Shown here piece by piece: positions 45,135-56,710 of a stretch of 64,000 bases of DNA (its first letter is position 1; each line of letters opens with the position of its first letter). The stretch spans positions 1,550,001 to 1,614,000 of the forward strand of contig NC_015138.1 in NCBI RefSeq assembly GCF_000176855.2. The letters run 5' to 3'. Made by a program: the position numbers and the translations under genes. The notes beneath the pieces are model-generated. The model saw only the letters and a list, made by a program, of their open reading frames with translations. It did not search any database and was not told the DNA's origin. This stretch comes from Paracidovorax avenae ATCC 19860 (lineage in GTDB: Bacteria; Pseudomonadota; Gammaproteobacteria; Burkholderiales; Burkholderiaceae_C).

Positions 45135-45167
45135 GAAAAAAGCCCCGGCCGGTGGGCGCGGGGCTTT
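45135..45167 (-). terminator. Intrinsic terminator after the PQQ dehydrogenase gene
   Basis: On the minus strand AAAGCCCCG, an 11- to 12-nt loop and CGGGGCTTTTTTC make a strong hairpin with a T-run, 46 bp after the stop. It is nearly identical (36 of 37 positions) to the rpoD terminator at 47712-47744. Confidence 0.9.
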
Positions 45168-45212
45168 CAGTGATGCCAGGGGGCGGAGGGGATCCGCCGG
45201 CCCGGCTCCGGT

Positions 45213-47633
45213 TCAACGCTGCGCGGGCAGCGCGTAGGCGATGACGTAATCCCCCCGGTCGGGCGACTGGCGCGCGCCGCCCGCGGTGATGACCACGTAC
45301 TGCCTGCCGGTCTTCGCCGACTGGTAGGTCATCGGGCCGCCCTGGCTGCCCACGGGCAGGCGGGCCTTCCAGGCTTCCTTGCCGTTGCTGCTGTCGAAAG
45401 CGCGCAGGTAGTAGTCCTGCGTGCCGGCGATGAACACCAGGCCGCCCTGGGTGGCCAGCGTGCCGCCGAGCGTGGGCATGCCGATGGGAATGGGCATGCG
45501 CATCTTGATGCCCATCGGGCCGGTGTCCTGCACCGTGCCCACGGGCACCTGCCAGGCCACCTGGCGGGTTTTCAGGTCGATGGCCGTGAGCGTGCCGTAG
45601 GGCGGTGCCTGGCAGGGAATGCCGGCCACGGACAGGAAGCGGTTCTTGTTCACCGCGTAGGGCGTGCCCTTGAGCGGCACGGCGCCCATGCCGGTGTTCA
45701 CGGCCTCGCCGCCGCCGGAAGCGGCACCGCGGTTGGCCGAGGGAATCATCTGCACCCACAGGCCCAGACGCATGTCGTTGGCGAACAGGAAGCCGTGGAC
45801 CGGATCCACCGACAGGCCGCCCCAGTTCATGCCCCCCAGCGACCCGGGAAAGCTCAGCGACACATCCGTGCCCGGCGCGGTGTAGAGGCCCTCGTAGCGC
45901 ATCTTCTTGAAGGCGATGCGGCACAGCATCTGGTCGAAGGGCGTGGCGCCCCACATGTCGGATTCGGTCAGGGTCTGTGCGCCGATCTGCGGCATGCCCA
46001 CCGAGCGCGGCTGCGTGGCCGAATACGGCTCGTTCGGGATGTCGGCCTTCTTCACCGGCTGCTCCTGCACGTCGGTCAGCGGCTTGCCGGTGGCGCGGTC
46101 CAGCACGTAGATCTGGCCGGCCTTGGTGCCGATGGCCAGCGCCGGCACGGTGCGGCCGCCGTCCACGGGAAAGTCGATAAAGCTCGGCTGCATCGGCAGG
46201 TCGAAGTCCCAGAGGTCGTTGTGCACGGTCTGGTACACCCACTTCTCGGCACCCGTGGTGGCATCCACCGCGAGCACGGAGGCGCCGTACCTGTGGTTCA
46301 GTGCCGTGCGCTCGGCGCCGTACAGGTCGGTCGAAGGGCTGCCCATGGGCAGGAAGACGGTGTTCATCGCCGCGTCGTACGACATCGGCGCCCAGGAGTT
46401 GGGCGTGCTGCGCACGTAGGTCTTGCCTTCGGCGGGCGCCTTCTTGTCTTCCGGATTGCCCGGGTCGAAGGCCCAGCGCATCTGGCCGGTCACCACATCG
46501 AAGCCGCGGATCACGCCACCGGGCATGTCGGCCTGCACGTTGTCGGCCACGCGGCCGCCCACCACCACGGTGGTGCCCGCCATCAGCGGCGGGGAGGTGA
46601 GCTGGTAGAACGGGTCGGGCGATGCGCCCAGGCCGGCCTTCAGGTCCACCTGGCCGTTGGTGCCGAAGCCCCGGCAGAACTCGCCCGTGTCGGCATCGAC
46701 CGCGATCAGGCGCGCGTCGATGGTGTTGGTGAGGATGCGGCGCTGGCAGTTGGCGCCGGCCGGCAGGGCCACCGGCTGCACGGGCGTGGCGCCCGCGGCA
46801 GTCACGGCCGGCAGCGGTGCGGCCGCGTCGAAGTAGGCCAGGCCCCGGCAGCGCTGCCACACGGACGACTGCGCGTTGATCTCGCGCTTCCAGAGCTCGC
46901 GGCCGGTGCCGGCCTCCAGCGCGATCAGGTTGTTGTGCGGCGTGCAGAGGTACAGGCGCTCGCCGATCTGCAGCGGCGTGGTCTGGTCTTCCGCGCCGTT
47001 GCCGTTGCTCTCGGCGATGTCGCCCGTGCGGTACGTCCAGGCCACCTCGAGCTGGCCGACGTTGCCGCGGTTGATCTGGTCCAGCGCGGCGAAGCGGCTG
47101 CCGCCGTTGGTGTTGCCGTAATGCTCCCAGTTTTTCTGGGCCAGGGCCGGATCGACGGGCGTCAGGCCCGGGCCGTTGCCGTTGGCCGCCACCGTGGGGT
47201 GTGGCACGAACATGCCGCCGAAAGCCGCGGCCAGCGCCACGGCCAGCACGGCCGCCACGCCATAGGCCCCGCGGCCACGCGGTGCGGCCAGGCCGGGATA
47301 GGCGAGCGCCACCAGCAGGCCGAGCACGCCGAGGGCGAAGAGGCGCGAGAAGAGCGGCCAGAACGACCAGCCCGCATCGGCGAGGGCCCACGCCACGCTG
47401 GCGGCCAGCGTCACGGCATAGAGCCAGGCACCGGCCGTGCGCCCGCGCCACAGCAGGACGCCGGCCACCAGCATCGCCAGGCCGGCCGGCGCGAAGTACA
47501 GGCTGCCGCCCAGGGTGGCCAGGGTGATGCCGCCCGCGAGGAAGGCGAGGCCGAACAGCACGGCCAGGGCGCCCACGAGCCTGCCGGCCCAGCGCGCACG
47601 CCCGGGCCGCGCCGGATCGAGTTTTGCGGTCAT
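45213..47633 (-). CDS. gcd: Membrane-bound PQQ-dependent glucose/quinate/shikimate-family dehydrogenase
   Basis: An 806-residue quinoprotein. Five membrane helices (residues about 15-140) anchor the N-terminus, followed by a periplasmic eight-bladed PQQ propeller: WEHYGNTNGGSRFAALDQIN, TPLQIGERLYLCTPHNNLIALEAGTGRELWK, PGGVIRGFDVVTGQMRWAFDPGN and WGATPFDQMLCRI. It oxidises a sugar or cyclic polyol in the periplasm and passes electrons to ubiquinone. Length fits glucose dehydrogenase (Gcd); quinate/shikimate dehydrogenase (QuiA) cannot be excluded. PQQ synthesis genes are not in the window. It follows rpoD but is separated by a terminator. Confidence 0.92.
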   Translation of the reverse strand: MTAKLDPARPGRARWAGRLVGALAVLFGLAFLAGGITLATLGGSLYFAPAGLAMLVAGVLLWRGRTAGAWLYAVTLAASVAWALADAGWSFWPLFSRLFALGVLGLLVALAYPGLAAPRGRGAYGVAAVLAVALAAAFGGMFVPHPTVAANGNGPGLTPVDPALAQKNWEHYGNTNGGSRFAALDQINRGNVGQLEVAWTYRTGDIAESNGNGAEDQTTPLQIGERLYLCTPHNNLIALEAGTGRELWKREINAQSSVWQRCRGLAYFDAAAPLPAVTAAGATPVQPVALPAGANCQRRILTNTIDARLIAVDADTGEFCRGFGTNGQVDLKAGLGASPDPFYQLTSPPLMAGTTVVVGGRVADNVQADMPGGVIRGFDVVTGQMRWAFDPGNPEDKKAPAEGKTYVRSTPNSWAPMSYDAAMNTVFLPMGSPSTDLYGAERTALNHRYGASVLAVDATTGAEKWVYQTVHNDLWDFDLPMQPSFIDFPVDGGRTVPALAIGTKAGQIYVLDRATGKPLTDVQEQPVKKADIPNEPYSATQPRSVGMPQIGAQTLTESDMWGATPFDQMLCRIAFKKMRYEGLYTAPGTDVSLSFPGSLGGMNWGGLSVDPVHGFLFANDMRLGLWVQMIPSANRGAASGGGEAVNTGMGAVPLKGTPYAVNKNRFLSVAGIPCQAPPYGTLTAIDLKTRQVAWQVPVGTVQDTGPMGIKMRMPIPIGMPTLGGTLATQGGLVFIAGTQDYYLRAFDSSNGKEAWKARLPVGSQGGPMTYQSAKTGRQYVVITAGGARQSPDRGDYVIAYALPAQR

Positions 47634-47711
47634 TGGAATTCCTTATTGATGAACGTCAATGGTATTTTCCCGCAAGAGGTGTAACTCTGCTGTAGGCAGG
47701 GTCGGCCCCAT

Positions 47712-47744
47712 GAAAAAAGCCCCGGCCGGTGGGCACGGGGCTTT
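47712..47744 (-). terminator. Intrinsic terminator of rpoD
   Basis: A GCCCCG/CGGGGC hairpin with a run of six T on the minus strand, about 43 bp after the rpoD stop. It shares 36 of 37 positions, including loop and flanks, with the terminator at 45135-45167. Confidence 0.9.
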
Positions 47745-47786
47745 GGGTGGCAGGGCCGCCGGGAAGGACGGCCTGCGCGGCGCGGC

Positions 47787-50129
<2,343 letters not shown>

Positions 50130-50362
50130 GGACGACCTCAGATTCAAAAACGGACACACAAAGAAAACGCAAGCGCGTCGGCTACCGGCGCGGGTGGCAG
50201 GGCGAAGGCGGTGCCTCCGCGGTTCGAGGGGCGGGCCCCCGTGGGCAAGATGTGTGGGCGATCATTTGGTGTGCAGTCCTTGCGGTGTGGGGGGCGGTGT
50301 GCGTGTGTGTCACGGTTGCCCGGCCCGGAGGTGCTGCTGTCGCTCTTGCCGATGAACCCTAT

Positions 50363-50368
50363 ATTATA
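50363..50368 (-). promoter_or_regulatory. Consensus -10 element for rpoD, overlapping the dnaG stop
   Basis: A perfect TATAAT on the minus strand overlaps the TAA of dnaG, about 234 bp upstream of rpoD. A TTGAAA lies only 13 bp further up, too close for a standard -35, so the promoter may depend on the -10 or an activator. Confidence 0.5.
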
Positions 50369-52403
50369 GCCCGCCCGCTTTTTTCAAGTTCGCGGGCGCG
50401 ATGCCCAGCAGGGCCTGCCGCCGCTGCTGCAGCGCGCGGTACTTCTCCAGCGCGGACGGATCGGTCGCCGCCTGCAGGATGAGTTCCTTCTCCTGGCGCT
50501 TGATGTCTTCCATCAGCATGCGGTCGAGCAGGTCGCGCAGCTCGGTCCGCAGCTCGGCCGCGTCGCCCTCGGTCTGGGCATGCGAGCCGGTCATCACCCG
50601 CACCGCCAGCGCCTCCGCGTCGTGCCCGCGCAGGCTCTCGCGCAGCACGGCCCAGGCCTGCGGGCCATGCTCGTGCCACTGCGCCTCCAGCCAGGTGAAG
50701 AGGGCGCCGTGGGGCGCGGGCAGGGCGCACAGCGTGGCGTGGTCCTCGTGCGAGAGGTCTTCCAGGAACTCCGTGTGCGACAGCAGCAGCCGCGCCGCGT
50801 GGTCGTCCCGTCCTGCGGCGGGCGTGGAGGGCAGGGGCGGCTGCGGCGGGCGCTGGTCCTCGCCGCGGCCGCGCCACTTGCCCTTGCCCTTCCAGTCGCC
50901 GCCGTCCTTGCGCCAGGGCCTGGGGCTTCCCGTGCCCATGCTGCCGCCCTGGCCGTGTCCGTAGCCATCGTCCCGCGCGGGCGCCCAGCCGCCGCCGTCC
51001 GGTGGCCCGCCCCAGGGAGGCGCATCATCGGCGGCCGGCGCCCCCTGCGCTGCGGCGCTCTGCGGGCGGGCGCCGCCGCCGCCGTGCCGCCCGGCGTCCT
51101 GTGCGGCAGCCTGGTTCCAGAGGTCCGAAAGATCGGCCGACGTGAGCTGGGCGAGCTCCGCCAGTTCGCCCAGCAGCTGGCGCTTGAGCGCGCCGTCGGG
51201 CAGTGCGGTCCACAGCGGCCGGGCGTTCGCCGCCATGCGGGCGCGGCCTTCGGCCAGCCCCAGGTCGCAGCCCTCGCTGGCGGCTTCCACCAGGAAGCGG
51301 CTCAGCGGCATGGCGCCCTGCACGTGCCGTGCGAACGCGTCGGTGCCATGGGCGCGCACGAAGCTGTCGGGGTCGTGCTCGGCGGGCAGGAACAGGAACT
51401 TCACGCTGCGCGTGTCCGTGGCGTAGGGCAGGGCGCCGTCGAGCGCCTTGCGCGCCGCGCGCCGGCCCGCCGCGTCGCCGTCGAAGCTGAATACCACCGT
51501 GTCGGTGAAGCGGAAGAGCTTGTGGACGTGCTCCGGCGTGCAGGCCGTGCCCAGCGTGGCGACGGCGTTCGGAAAGCCCAGCTGCGCGAGCGCGACCACG
51601 TCCATGTAGCCCTCGGTGACGAGCGCATAGCCATGCTCGCGGATGGCGGTGCGCGCCTCGAACAGGCCGTAGAGCTCGCGCCCCTTGTGGAAGACGGGGG
51701 TTTCGGGCGAATTGAGGTACTTGGGCTTGTCATCGCCCAGCACCCGCCCCCCGAAGCCGATGCATTCGCCCTTCACGTTGCGGATCGGGAACATCACCCG
51801 GTCGCGGAAGCGGTCGTAGCGCTTGCCGTCTTCCTCGTTCACGATGACCAGCCCGCTCTCGTGCAGCAGCGGGTTGTCGTACTCGGGGAACACGCTGGCC
51901 AGCGTGCGCCACCCCTCGGGCGCGTAGCCCAGGCCGTAGCGCTTGGCGACCGCCCCCGACACGCCGCGCCCCTTGAAGTACGCGATGGCGCGTTGCGATT
52001 CGCGCAGGTGGCGGCGGTAGGCCTCGCCCGCCTTCTCCAGCACGTCGGTCAGGGTGGCCTGCTTCTGGCGCTGCGCTGCCGCGCGCTCGCGTTCCTGCGG
52101 GGAGACGTCGTCCTGCGGCACCTGCAGGCCCACCTGCTGGGCCAGGTCCTGCACGGCCTCCACGAAGCCCATGCCGGCATGCTCCATCAGGAAGCTGATC
52201 GCATTGCCGTTCTTGCCGCAGCCGAAGCAGTGGTAGAACTGCTTGGACGGGCTGACGCTGAACGAGGGCGACTTCTCGCCGTGGAAGGGGCACAGCCCCA
52301 TGAAATTGGCCCCGCCCTTCTTGAGCTGCACGTAGCGGCCGACCACATCGACCACATCGACGCGCGAAAGCAATTCCTGGATGAAGGACTGGGGGATGGA
52401 CAC
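50364..52403 (-). CDS. dnaG: DNA primase
   Basis: A 679-residue primase that makes RNA primers at the fork. The N-terminal zinc ribbon is C38-x2-H41 (GLCPFHGEKSPSF) with C59 and C62 (YHCFGCGKNG). The catalytic core includes RFRDRVMFPI and the TOPRIM motif EGYMDVVAL, then SFDGDAAGRRA. A Gly/Arg-rich linker (about 445-525) precedes the C-terminal helicase-binding domain ending near LKKAGGL. The start is a GTG at 52403. A longer Gly-rich linker than in E. coli is the main oddity. Confidence 0.97.
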   Translation of the reverse strand: MSIPQSFIQELLSRVDVVDVVGRYVQLKKGGANFMGLCPFHGEKSPSFSVSPSKQFYHCFGCGKNGNAISFLMEHAGMGFVEAVQDLAQQVGLQVPQDDVSPQERERAAAQRQKQATLTDVLEKAGEAYRRHLRESQRAIAYFKGRGVSGAVAKRYGLGYAPEGWRTLASVFPEYDNPLLHESGLVIVNEEDGKRYDRFRDRVMFPIRNVKGECIGFGGRVLGDDKPKYLNSPETPVFHKGRELYGLFEARTAIREHGYALVTEGYMDVVALAQLGFPNAVATLGTACTPEHVHKLFRFTDTVVFSFDGDAAGRRAARKALDGALPYATDTRSVKFLFLPAEHDPDSFVRAHGTDAFARHVQGAMPLSRFLVEAASEGCDLGLAEGRARMAANARPLWTALPDGALKRQLLGELAELAQLTSADLSDLWNQAAAQDAGRHGGGGARPQSAAAQGAPAADDAPPWGGPPDGGGWAPARDDGYGHGQGGSMGTGSPRPWRKDGGDWKGKGKWRGRGEDQRPPQPPLPSTPAAGRDDHAARLLLSHTEFLEDLSHEDHATLCALPAPHGALFTWLEAQWHEHGPQAWAVLRESLRGHDAEALAVRVMTGSHAQTEGDAAELRTELRDLLDRMLMEDIKRQEKELILQAATDPSALEKYRALQQRRQALLGIAPANLKKAGGL

Positions 52404-52452
52404 GCCGGGGATTTTCGCCGGAATGCCGCCGGCCGGCCCCGGTATATCGGCG

Positions 52453-52471
52453 TGCTATTGAATCAATAGCA
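52453..52471. repeat. Perfect 8-bp dyad upstream of dnaG
   Basis: TGCTATTG-AAT-CAATAGCA, a perfect inverted repeat in the 249-bp gap between the divergent dnaG and EAL genes. It may be an operator or a member of a family of short intergenic palindromes; compare 25046-25069. Confidence 0.5.
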
Positions 52472-52652
52472 TCGCGGGGCGCCGGGGCTGCTCCCGGGCA
52501 GGAACCGATACCCGAAGGTGCCGCACGCGCCAGGCCGTGCCCCGTGGGCGCCGGCGTAGGACGCCACCGCTTGCTGTGGCCGGGTCCCCCGCGCGGGCGC
52601 GCGTCTGCACTAAGCTGCCTGGGCCACTTCCGGGAATGCTCCCCTGACTTCC

Positions 52653-53567
52653 ATGCACGCGCACGCTCCTTCCGCCCGCGCCTGCTCCGCGTGCCGCAAC
52701 GGTACCGCAGAGCTGGATTTCGACTTCACCATGGCTTTCCAGCCCATCGTGGACCTGCGCCACGGCGGAAGCGTGTTCGCGTACGAAGCGCTGGTGCGCG
52801 GCGCCGACGGCAGTTCGGCCGCGTCGGTGCTGGCCCGCGTGAACGACGGCAACCGCTATGCGTTCGACCAGGCCTGCCGGGTGCGCGCGGTGGAGCTGGC
52901 GGCCCGGCTGGGCATCGACTGCCGGCTGAGCATCAACTTCCTGCCCAATGCGGTGTACCAGCCCGAGTCCTGCATCCAGGTCACCCTGCAGGCCGCGCGG
53001 CGCAATGGCTTTCCGGTCGAGCGCATCATCTTCGAGGTGGCGGAGCACGAGAACGCCCACGACCGCGAGCACCTCAACCGCATCCTGCGCGCCTACCGGC
53101 GCCAGGGCCTGCGCACGGCCATCGACGATTTCGGCGCCGGCTATGCGGGGCTGGGCCTGCTGGCGGACTTCCAGCCCGACATGTTGAAGATCGACATGGC
53201 GCTGGTGCGCGGCATCGGCACCGACCCGGTGCGCCAGGCCATCGCCCGCGGCGTGGTCTCGATGGGCGAGTCGCTGGGCATCGCCGTGATCGCCGAGGGC
53301 GTGGAAACCGAGGACGAGCTCCGCCCGCTGCGGGCCATGGGCGTCCACCTGTACCAGGGCTACCTCTTCGCGCGTCCCGCGCTGGAGGCGCTGCCGGCCG
53401 TGCAATGGCCCCAGGGCGCCGGCTTCGGGGGCAGCTTCGGCAATGCGGCGGATGTGCAGGTTGGCGATGCGGTGGGTGCCGGCGTGCCTCCGGCGGCGCA
53501 ACGCGCCATGACCGATGCGCGGTCACGCGGCGGCGCGGGCATGGCGCTGGGGTTCGGGCTCGGCTGA
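52653..53567 (+). CDS. EAL-domain cyclic-di-GMP phosphodiesterase
   Basis: A 304-residue single-domain EAL protein with no sensor domain and no membrane helix. Catalytic residues appear intact: EAL in YEALVRG, Asn in SINFLPNA, Glu in FEVAEHE, the Asp pair in IDDFGAGYAG, Lys in LKIDMAL, Glu in EGVETEDEL and Gln in QGYLFARPA. It should hydrolyse c-di-GMP to pGpG. The N-terminus has a CSAC pair that might bind metal or sense redox. The C-terminal 50 residues are Gly/Ala-rich. It is divergent from dnaG. Confidence 0.93.
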   Translation: MHAHAPSARACSACRNGTAELDFDFTMAFQPIVDLRHGGSVFAYEALVRGADGSSAASVLARVNDGNRYAFDQACRVRAVELAARLGIDCRLSINFLPNAVYQPESCIQVTLQAARRNGFPVERIIFEVAEHENAHDREHLNRILRAYRRQGLRTAIDDFGAGYAGLGLLADFQPDMLKIDMALVRGIGTDPVRQAIARGVVSMGESLGIAVIAEGVETEDELRPLRAMGVHLYQGYLFARPALEALPAVQWPQGAGFGGSFGNAADVQVGDAVGAGVPPAAQRAMTDARSRGGAGMALGFGLG

Positions 53568-53575
53568 GCGCCCGG

Positions 53576-54556
53576 TCACTGGTTGGAGATGATGGTGAGC
53601 AGGTCGCCCCGCACCTCGGGGTTGTCGGTGTACTTCTTGTAGAGCGGCGCCATGCGGCGCACGTAGGGCGAGAAGTCGGCCACGGGGGCGAACTGCACGC
53701 CCTCCTTGGCCAGGGCGGTGCGGGCCGCGAGTTCACGCTTTTCCCAGAGGCTGCGCATCAGCAGCGCCGAGTCCTTGCCGGCCTTCAGGAAGACCTTGCG
53801 GTCCTCTTCGCTCAGCCGCTTCCACAGCTGGGTGGAAACCACCAGGGCCTCGGGCGCGATCATGTGCTGGTCCAGCAGCATGTATTTCGCCAGCTTGTAC
53901 TGGCCGGTGGACTCGTACGAGACGATGTTGCCTTCCGCGCAGTCGATCTTGCCGGTGCGGAAGCTCTCGGGCACGTCCTTGTAGGGTACGACCACCGGGG
54001 TGGCGCCCAGCAGCTTCACCATCTCGATGTGCGATTCGACCTGTTGTACCCGGATGCGCAGGCCCGCCAGGTCCTCCCGGCGGCTGATGGGCTTGTCGGC
54101 GCAATAGAACGAGCGGGCGCCGCCGTTGTACCAGCCCAGCACGACGTAGCCGGACGCCTTGAGCTTCTCCGCGAGCCGGTCGCCCATCGGGCCGTCCAGG
54201 TAGCGGAACATGTGCGCGGCGTTGCTGAACAGGAAGGGCAGGTTGAACGCCTGCAGCGCCGGCACCGCTTCCGCGAGCGGGCCCATGTTGAATTCCGCGG
54301 CGTCGATTTCGCCGGCCTTGAGCATCTGCACCGCCTTGGCCTGGTCGCCCAGGACGGCATCGGAGAAGAGCTGGATCCGGTAGCGGCCCTGGGTGCCGGC
54401 CTGCACCTCGGCGGCGAAGCTCTTCATCGCCTCGGTGACGGGATAGCCGTCGGGATGGATGTTCCAGGCCCGCAGCGGCGCGGTGGTCTGGCTGGTGGCG
54501 GGCCCTGCCCAGAACGCCAGCACGGTGGCGAAAGCTGCCCAGAAACGCTTGCCCAT
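53576..54556 (-). CDS. TRAP transporter periplasmic binding protein (DctP family)
   Basis: A 326-residue exported protein with a signal peptide ending near GPATSQT. DctP features: WNIHPDGYPVTEAMKSFAAEV, LFSDAVLGDQAKAVQMLKAGEIDAAEF, and the ligand-binding Arg region LAGLRIRVQQVESHIEMVKLLGATPVVVPYKD. It probably binds a carboxylate. The DctQ and DctM membrane subunits are not encoded in the window, so it is an orphan here. The ATG at 54556 is used; the frame extends further upstream but without coding signs. Confidence 0.92.
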   Translation of the reverse strand: MGKRFWAAFATVLAFWAGPATSQTTAPLRAWNIHPDGYPVTEAMKSFAAEVQAGTQGRYRIQLFSDAVLGDQAKAVQMLKAGEIDAAEFNMGPLAEAVPALQAFNLPFLFSNAAHMFRYLDGPMGDRLAEKLKASGYVVLGWYNGGARSFYCADKPISRREDLAGLRIRVQQVESHIEMVKLLGATPVVVPYKDVPESFRTGKIDCAEGNIVSYESTGQYKLAKYMLLDQHMIAPEALVVSTQLWKRLSEEDRKVFLKAGKDSALLMRSLWEKRELAARTALAKEGVQFAPVADFSPYVRRMAPLYKKYTDNPEVRGDLLTIISNQ

Positions 54557-54701
54557 GTGTTCTCCCCGTCCTCGCGGAAATTGGTCCGTGGCGGAGGCCG
54601 GCTGCGCAGGCAGCCGCCGTGTCGCCATCGCCCAGCATTCTCCGGGCGACTCTTCCGTGGGAGCAAGCGATTTTCAGGCGGGCACGCGCCGCCAAAACCA
54701 C

Positions 54702-54720
54702 AGCCCCGCCGAGCGGGGCT
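54702..54720 (-). terminator. Hairpin after ggt
   Basis: AGCCCCGC and GCGGGGCT form a perfect 8-bp stem with a 3-nt loop, about 57 bp after the ggt stop. On the minus strand it is followed by GTGGTTTTGG, a weak T-run. Confidence 0.6.
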
Positions 54721-54776
54721 TGGCACTGCACATGCGATGTGCTAGCTCGGCCGTGGCCGCCGGGCGGCGTGGCCGG

Positions 54777-56606
54777 TCAGTCGCCCATCACGATGCCCTC
54801 GCGGCGCGGATCGGCGCCGCCCAGCCACATCGGCTGGCCGTGCACGTTGGCGCGGGTGATGGCCTGCAGCCCGCTGGTCATGTTTATCTCGCGCACCTCG
54901 GCGCCGCGCGTGCGCAGCTGCTCCACGGTGGCGGGCAGGAAACGCGTTTCCTCCAGCATGGTGGGGCCGTTGAGGTTGCCGAAGTTCGGCAGGTTGATGG
55001 CCTGCTGCGGCGTCAGCCCCCAGTTGAAGATGCCATGCAGCGTCTTGGCGGTGTAGTGGATGATGAGCGCGCCGCCCGGGCTGCCGCCGCTCATCGCGAG
55101 CTGGCCGGTGGCCTTGTCGAAGACCAGGGTCGGGGCCATGGAGGAGCGGGGGCGCTTGCCGGGCTCCACGCGGTTGGCGATGGGCCGGCCGGCCGCGTCG
55201 CGGGGCGCGAAGCTGAAGTCGGTCAGTTCGTTGTTCAGCAGGAAGCCCTTGACCATCTGGCGGGAGCCGAACTGGTCCTCGATGGTCGTCGTCATCGCCA
55301 CGGCATTGCCGCGGGCGTCCACCACGCTGATGTGGCTGGTGCCGTGCTCGATCTGGTCGGGCATCGGCGCCAGCGCCGTCTTCACGGCTCCCGGCGTGCC
55401 GGGCTGGGCCACCTTCAGGCTCTGCGGGCCGATGAGGCGGGCGCGCTGGGCCAGGTAGGCGGGATCGAGCAGGCTCGACCAGTTGCCCGCCGGCGGCTGC
55501 ACGAAGTCGGGGTCCGCCACGTAGAGCCCGCGGTCGGCGAAGGCCAGGCGCGCGGCCTCGTTGTAGTAGTAGAGCCAGTCTGCGCCGGGCTGCAGGTCCT
55601 GCGGGCCGTTCGGGCCGGCCTGCAGCGGCATGCCGGCCGCGGGCGTCTGCTGCAGGATGCCGAGGATCTGCGCCACGGCGATCGCCCCGGAGCCGGGAGG
55701 CGGGAATCCGCACATGCGGTAGGCATGGGCCGCCACGGTGTAGTCGCTGCACAGGGCTTCGCGCTTCTTCGGCTGGTAGCCCGCCAGGTCCGCCAGGCTC
55801 AGCTGGCCGGGATTCGTCGGATGGCCCTGCACCTTGGCCACGATGGCCTGGGCGACCTCGCCCTCCAGCAGTGCCCTGGAGCCGTTCTGCGCGATGGCCC
55901 GCAGCACGGCCGCGAGCTCCGGATTGCGCAGCACGTGCCCCGCGGGCCAGGGCTTGCCCGCGGGATCGAAGAAGTAGGCCCGCGCGGCCGGGTCCTGCGC
56001 CAGGTATTTCTCGTTGGCGAGCAGGCTGTTGAGCCGGGCGCTCACCTTGAAGCCGCCCTCGGCCAGTCGGATGGCAGGCTCGAACAGCTGTGCCCACGGC
56101 AACACCCCGTGCTCGCGGTGCGCCATCTCGAGCATGCGCACGGCGCCGGGCACGCCGACCGAGCGGCCGCCGACCACGCCGTCGTAGAACGGCATGGGCT
56201 TGCCGTCCCGGCCGAGGAACAGGTTCTCGCTGGCGGCGGCAGGGGCGGTCTCGCGCCCGTCGTACGCTTCCACCTTGCTGCCCGCGGCGTGCAGCAGGAA
56301 GGCGCCGCCGCCGATGCCGCTGGACTGGGGTTCGACCAGCGTGAGCACCATCTGCACCGCGATGGCCGCATCGATGGCCGAGCCGCCGGCCTTGAGCACC
56401 TGGTAGCCCGCATCGGTGGCCAGCGGATTGGCCGCGGCGACCGCGAACTGGCGCGTGGCCCAGCCGGGTTTCTCCGTGTACCCCGAAGACCCTTCCGGCT
56501 GGTCCGGCACCGAATAGGCGAGTTGCGGGGCGGTGGAGCAGGCGGCCAGCAGGGCCGTGGCGGCAGCCAGCGCCAGGGCGGTGCGGCGGGTGGACGGGAA
56601 CTTCAT
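54777..56606 (-). CDS. ggt: Gamma-glutamyltransferase (lipoprotein)
   Basis: A 609-residue Ntn-hydrolase that cleaves and transfers gamma-glutamyl groups, for instance from glutathione. A lipobox LLAAC puts the lipidated Cys at residue 23, so the enzyme is anchored in the periplasm. The precursor should cleave itself before T423 (EHGTSHISVVD), giving large and small subunits. The small subunit has the oxyanion/substrate motif SSMAPTLVFD and MSGGSPGG. Full length for the family. A hairpin terminator follows. Confidence 0.95.
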   Translation of the reverse strand: MKFPSTRRTALALAAATALLAACSTAPQLAYSVPDQPEGSSGYTEKPGWATRQFAVAAANPLATDAGYQVLKAGGSAIDAAIAVQMVLTLVEPQSSGIGGGAFLLHAAGSKVEAYDGRETAPAAASENLFLGRDGKPMPFYDGVVGGRSVGVPGAVRMLEMAHREHGVLPWAQLFEPAIRLAEGGFKVSARLNSLLANEKYLAQDPAARAYFFDPAGKPWPAGHVLRNPELAAVLRAIAQNGSRALLEGEVAQAIVAKVQGHPTNPGQLSLADLAGYQPKKREALCSDYTVAAHAYRMCGFPPPGSGAIAVAQILGILQQTPAAGMPLQAGPNGPQDLQPGADWLYYYNEAARLAFADRGLYVADPDFVQPPAGNWSSLLDPAYLAQRARLIGPQSLKVAQPGTPGAVKTALAPMPDQIEHGTSHISVVDARGNAVAMTTTIEDQFGSRQMVKGFLLNNELTDFSFAPRDAAGRPIANRVEPGKRPRSSMAPTLVFDKATGQLAMSGGSPGGALIIHYTAKTLHGIFNWGLTPQQAINLPNFGNLNGPTMLEETRFLPATVEQLRTRGAEVREINMTSGLQAITRANVHGQPMWLGGADPRREGIVMGD

Positions 56607-56710
56607 GCGGGTACGCCTCCTTCGTCGTGCAATGGAATGATCTCGGGGATAACGCAGGGCATCCTATCGGCCCGCCCCGGCCTATGGCGGCTTTGTTACA
56701 AGCGGGTACG

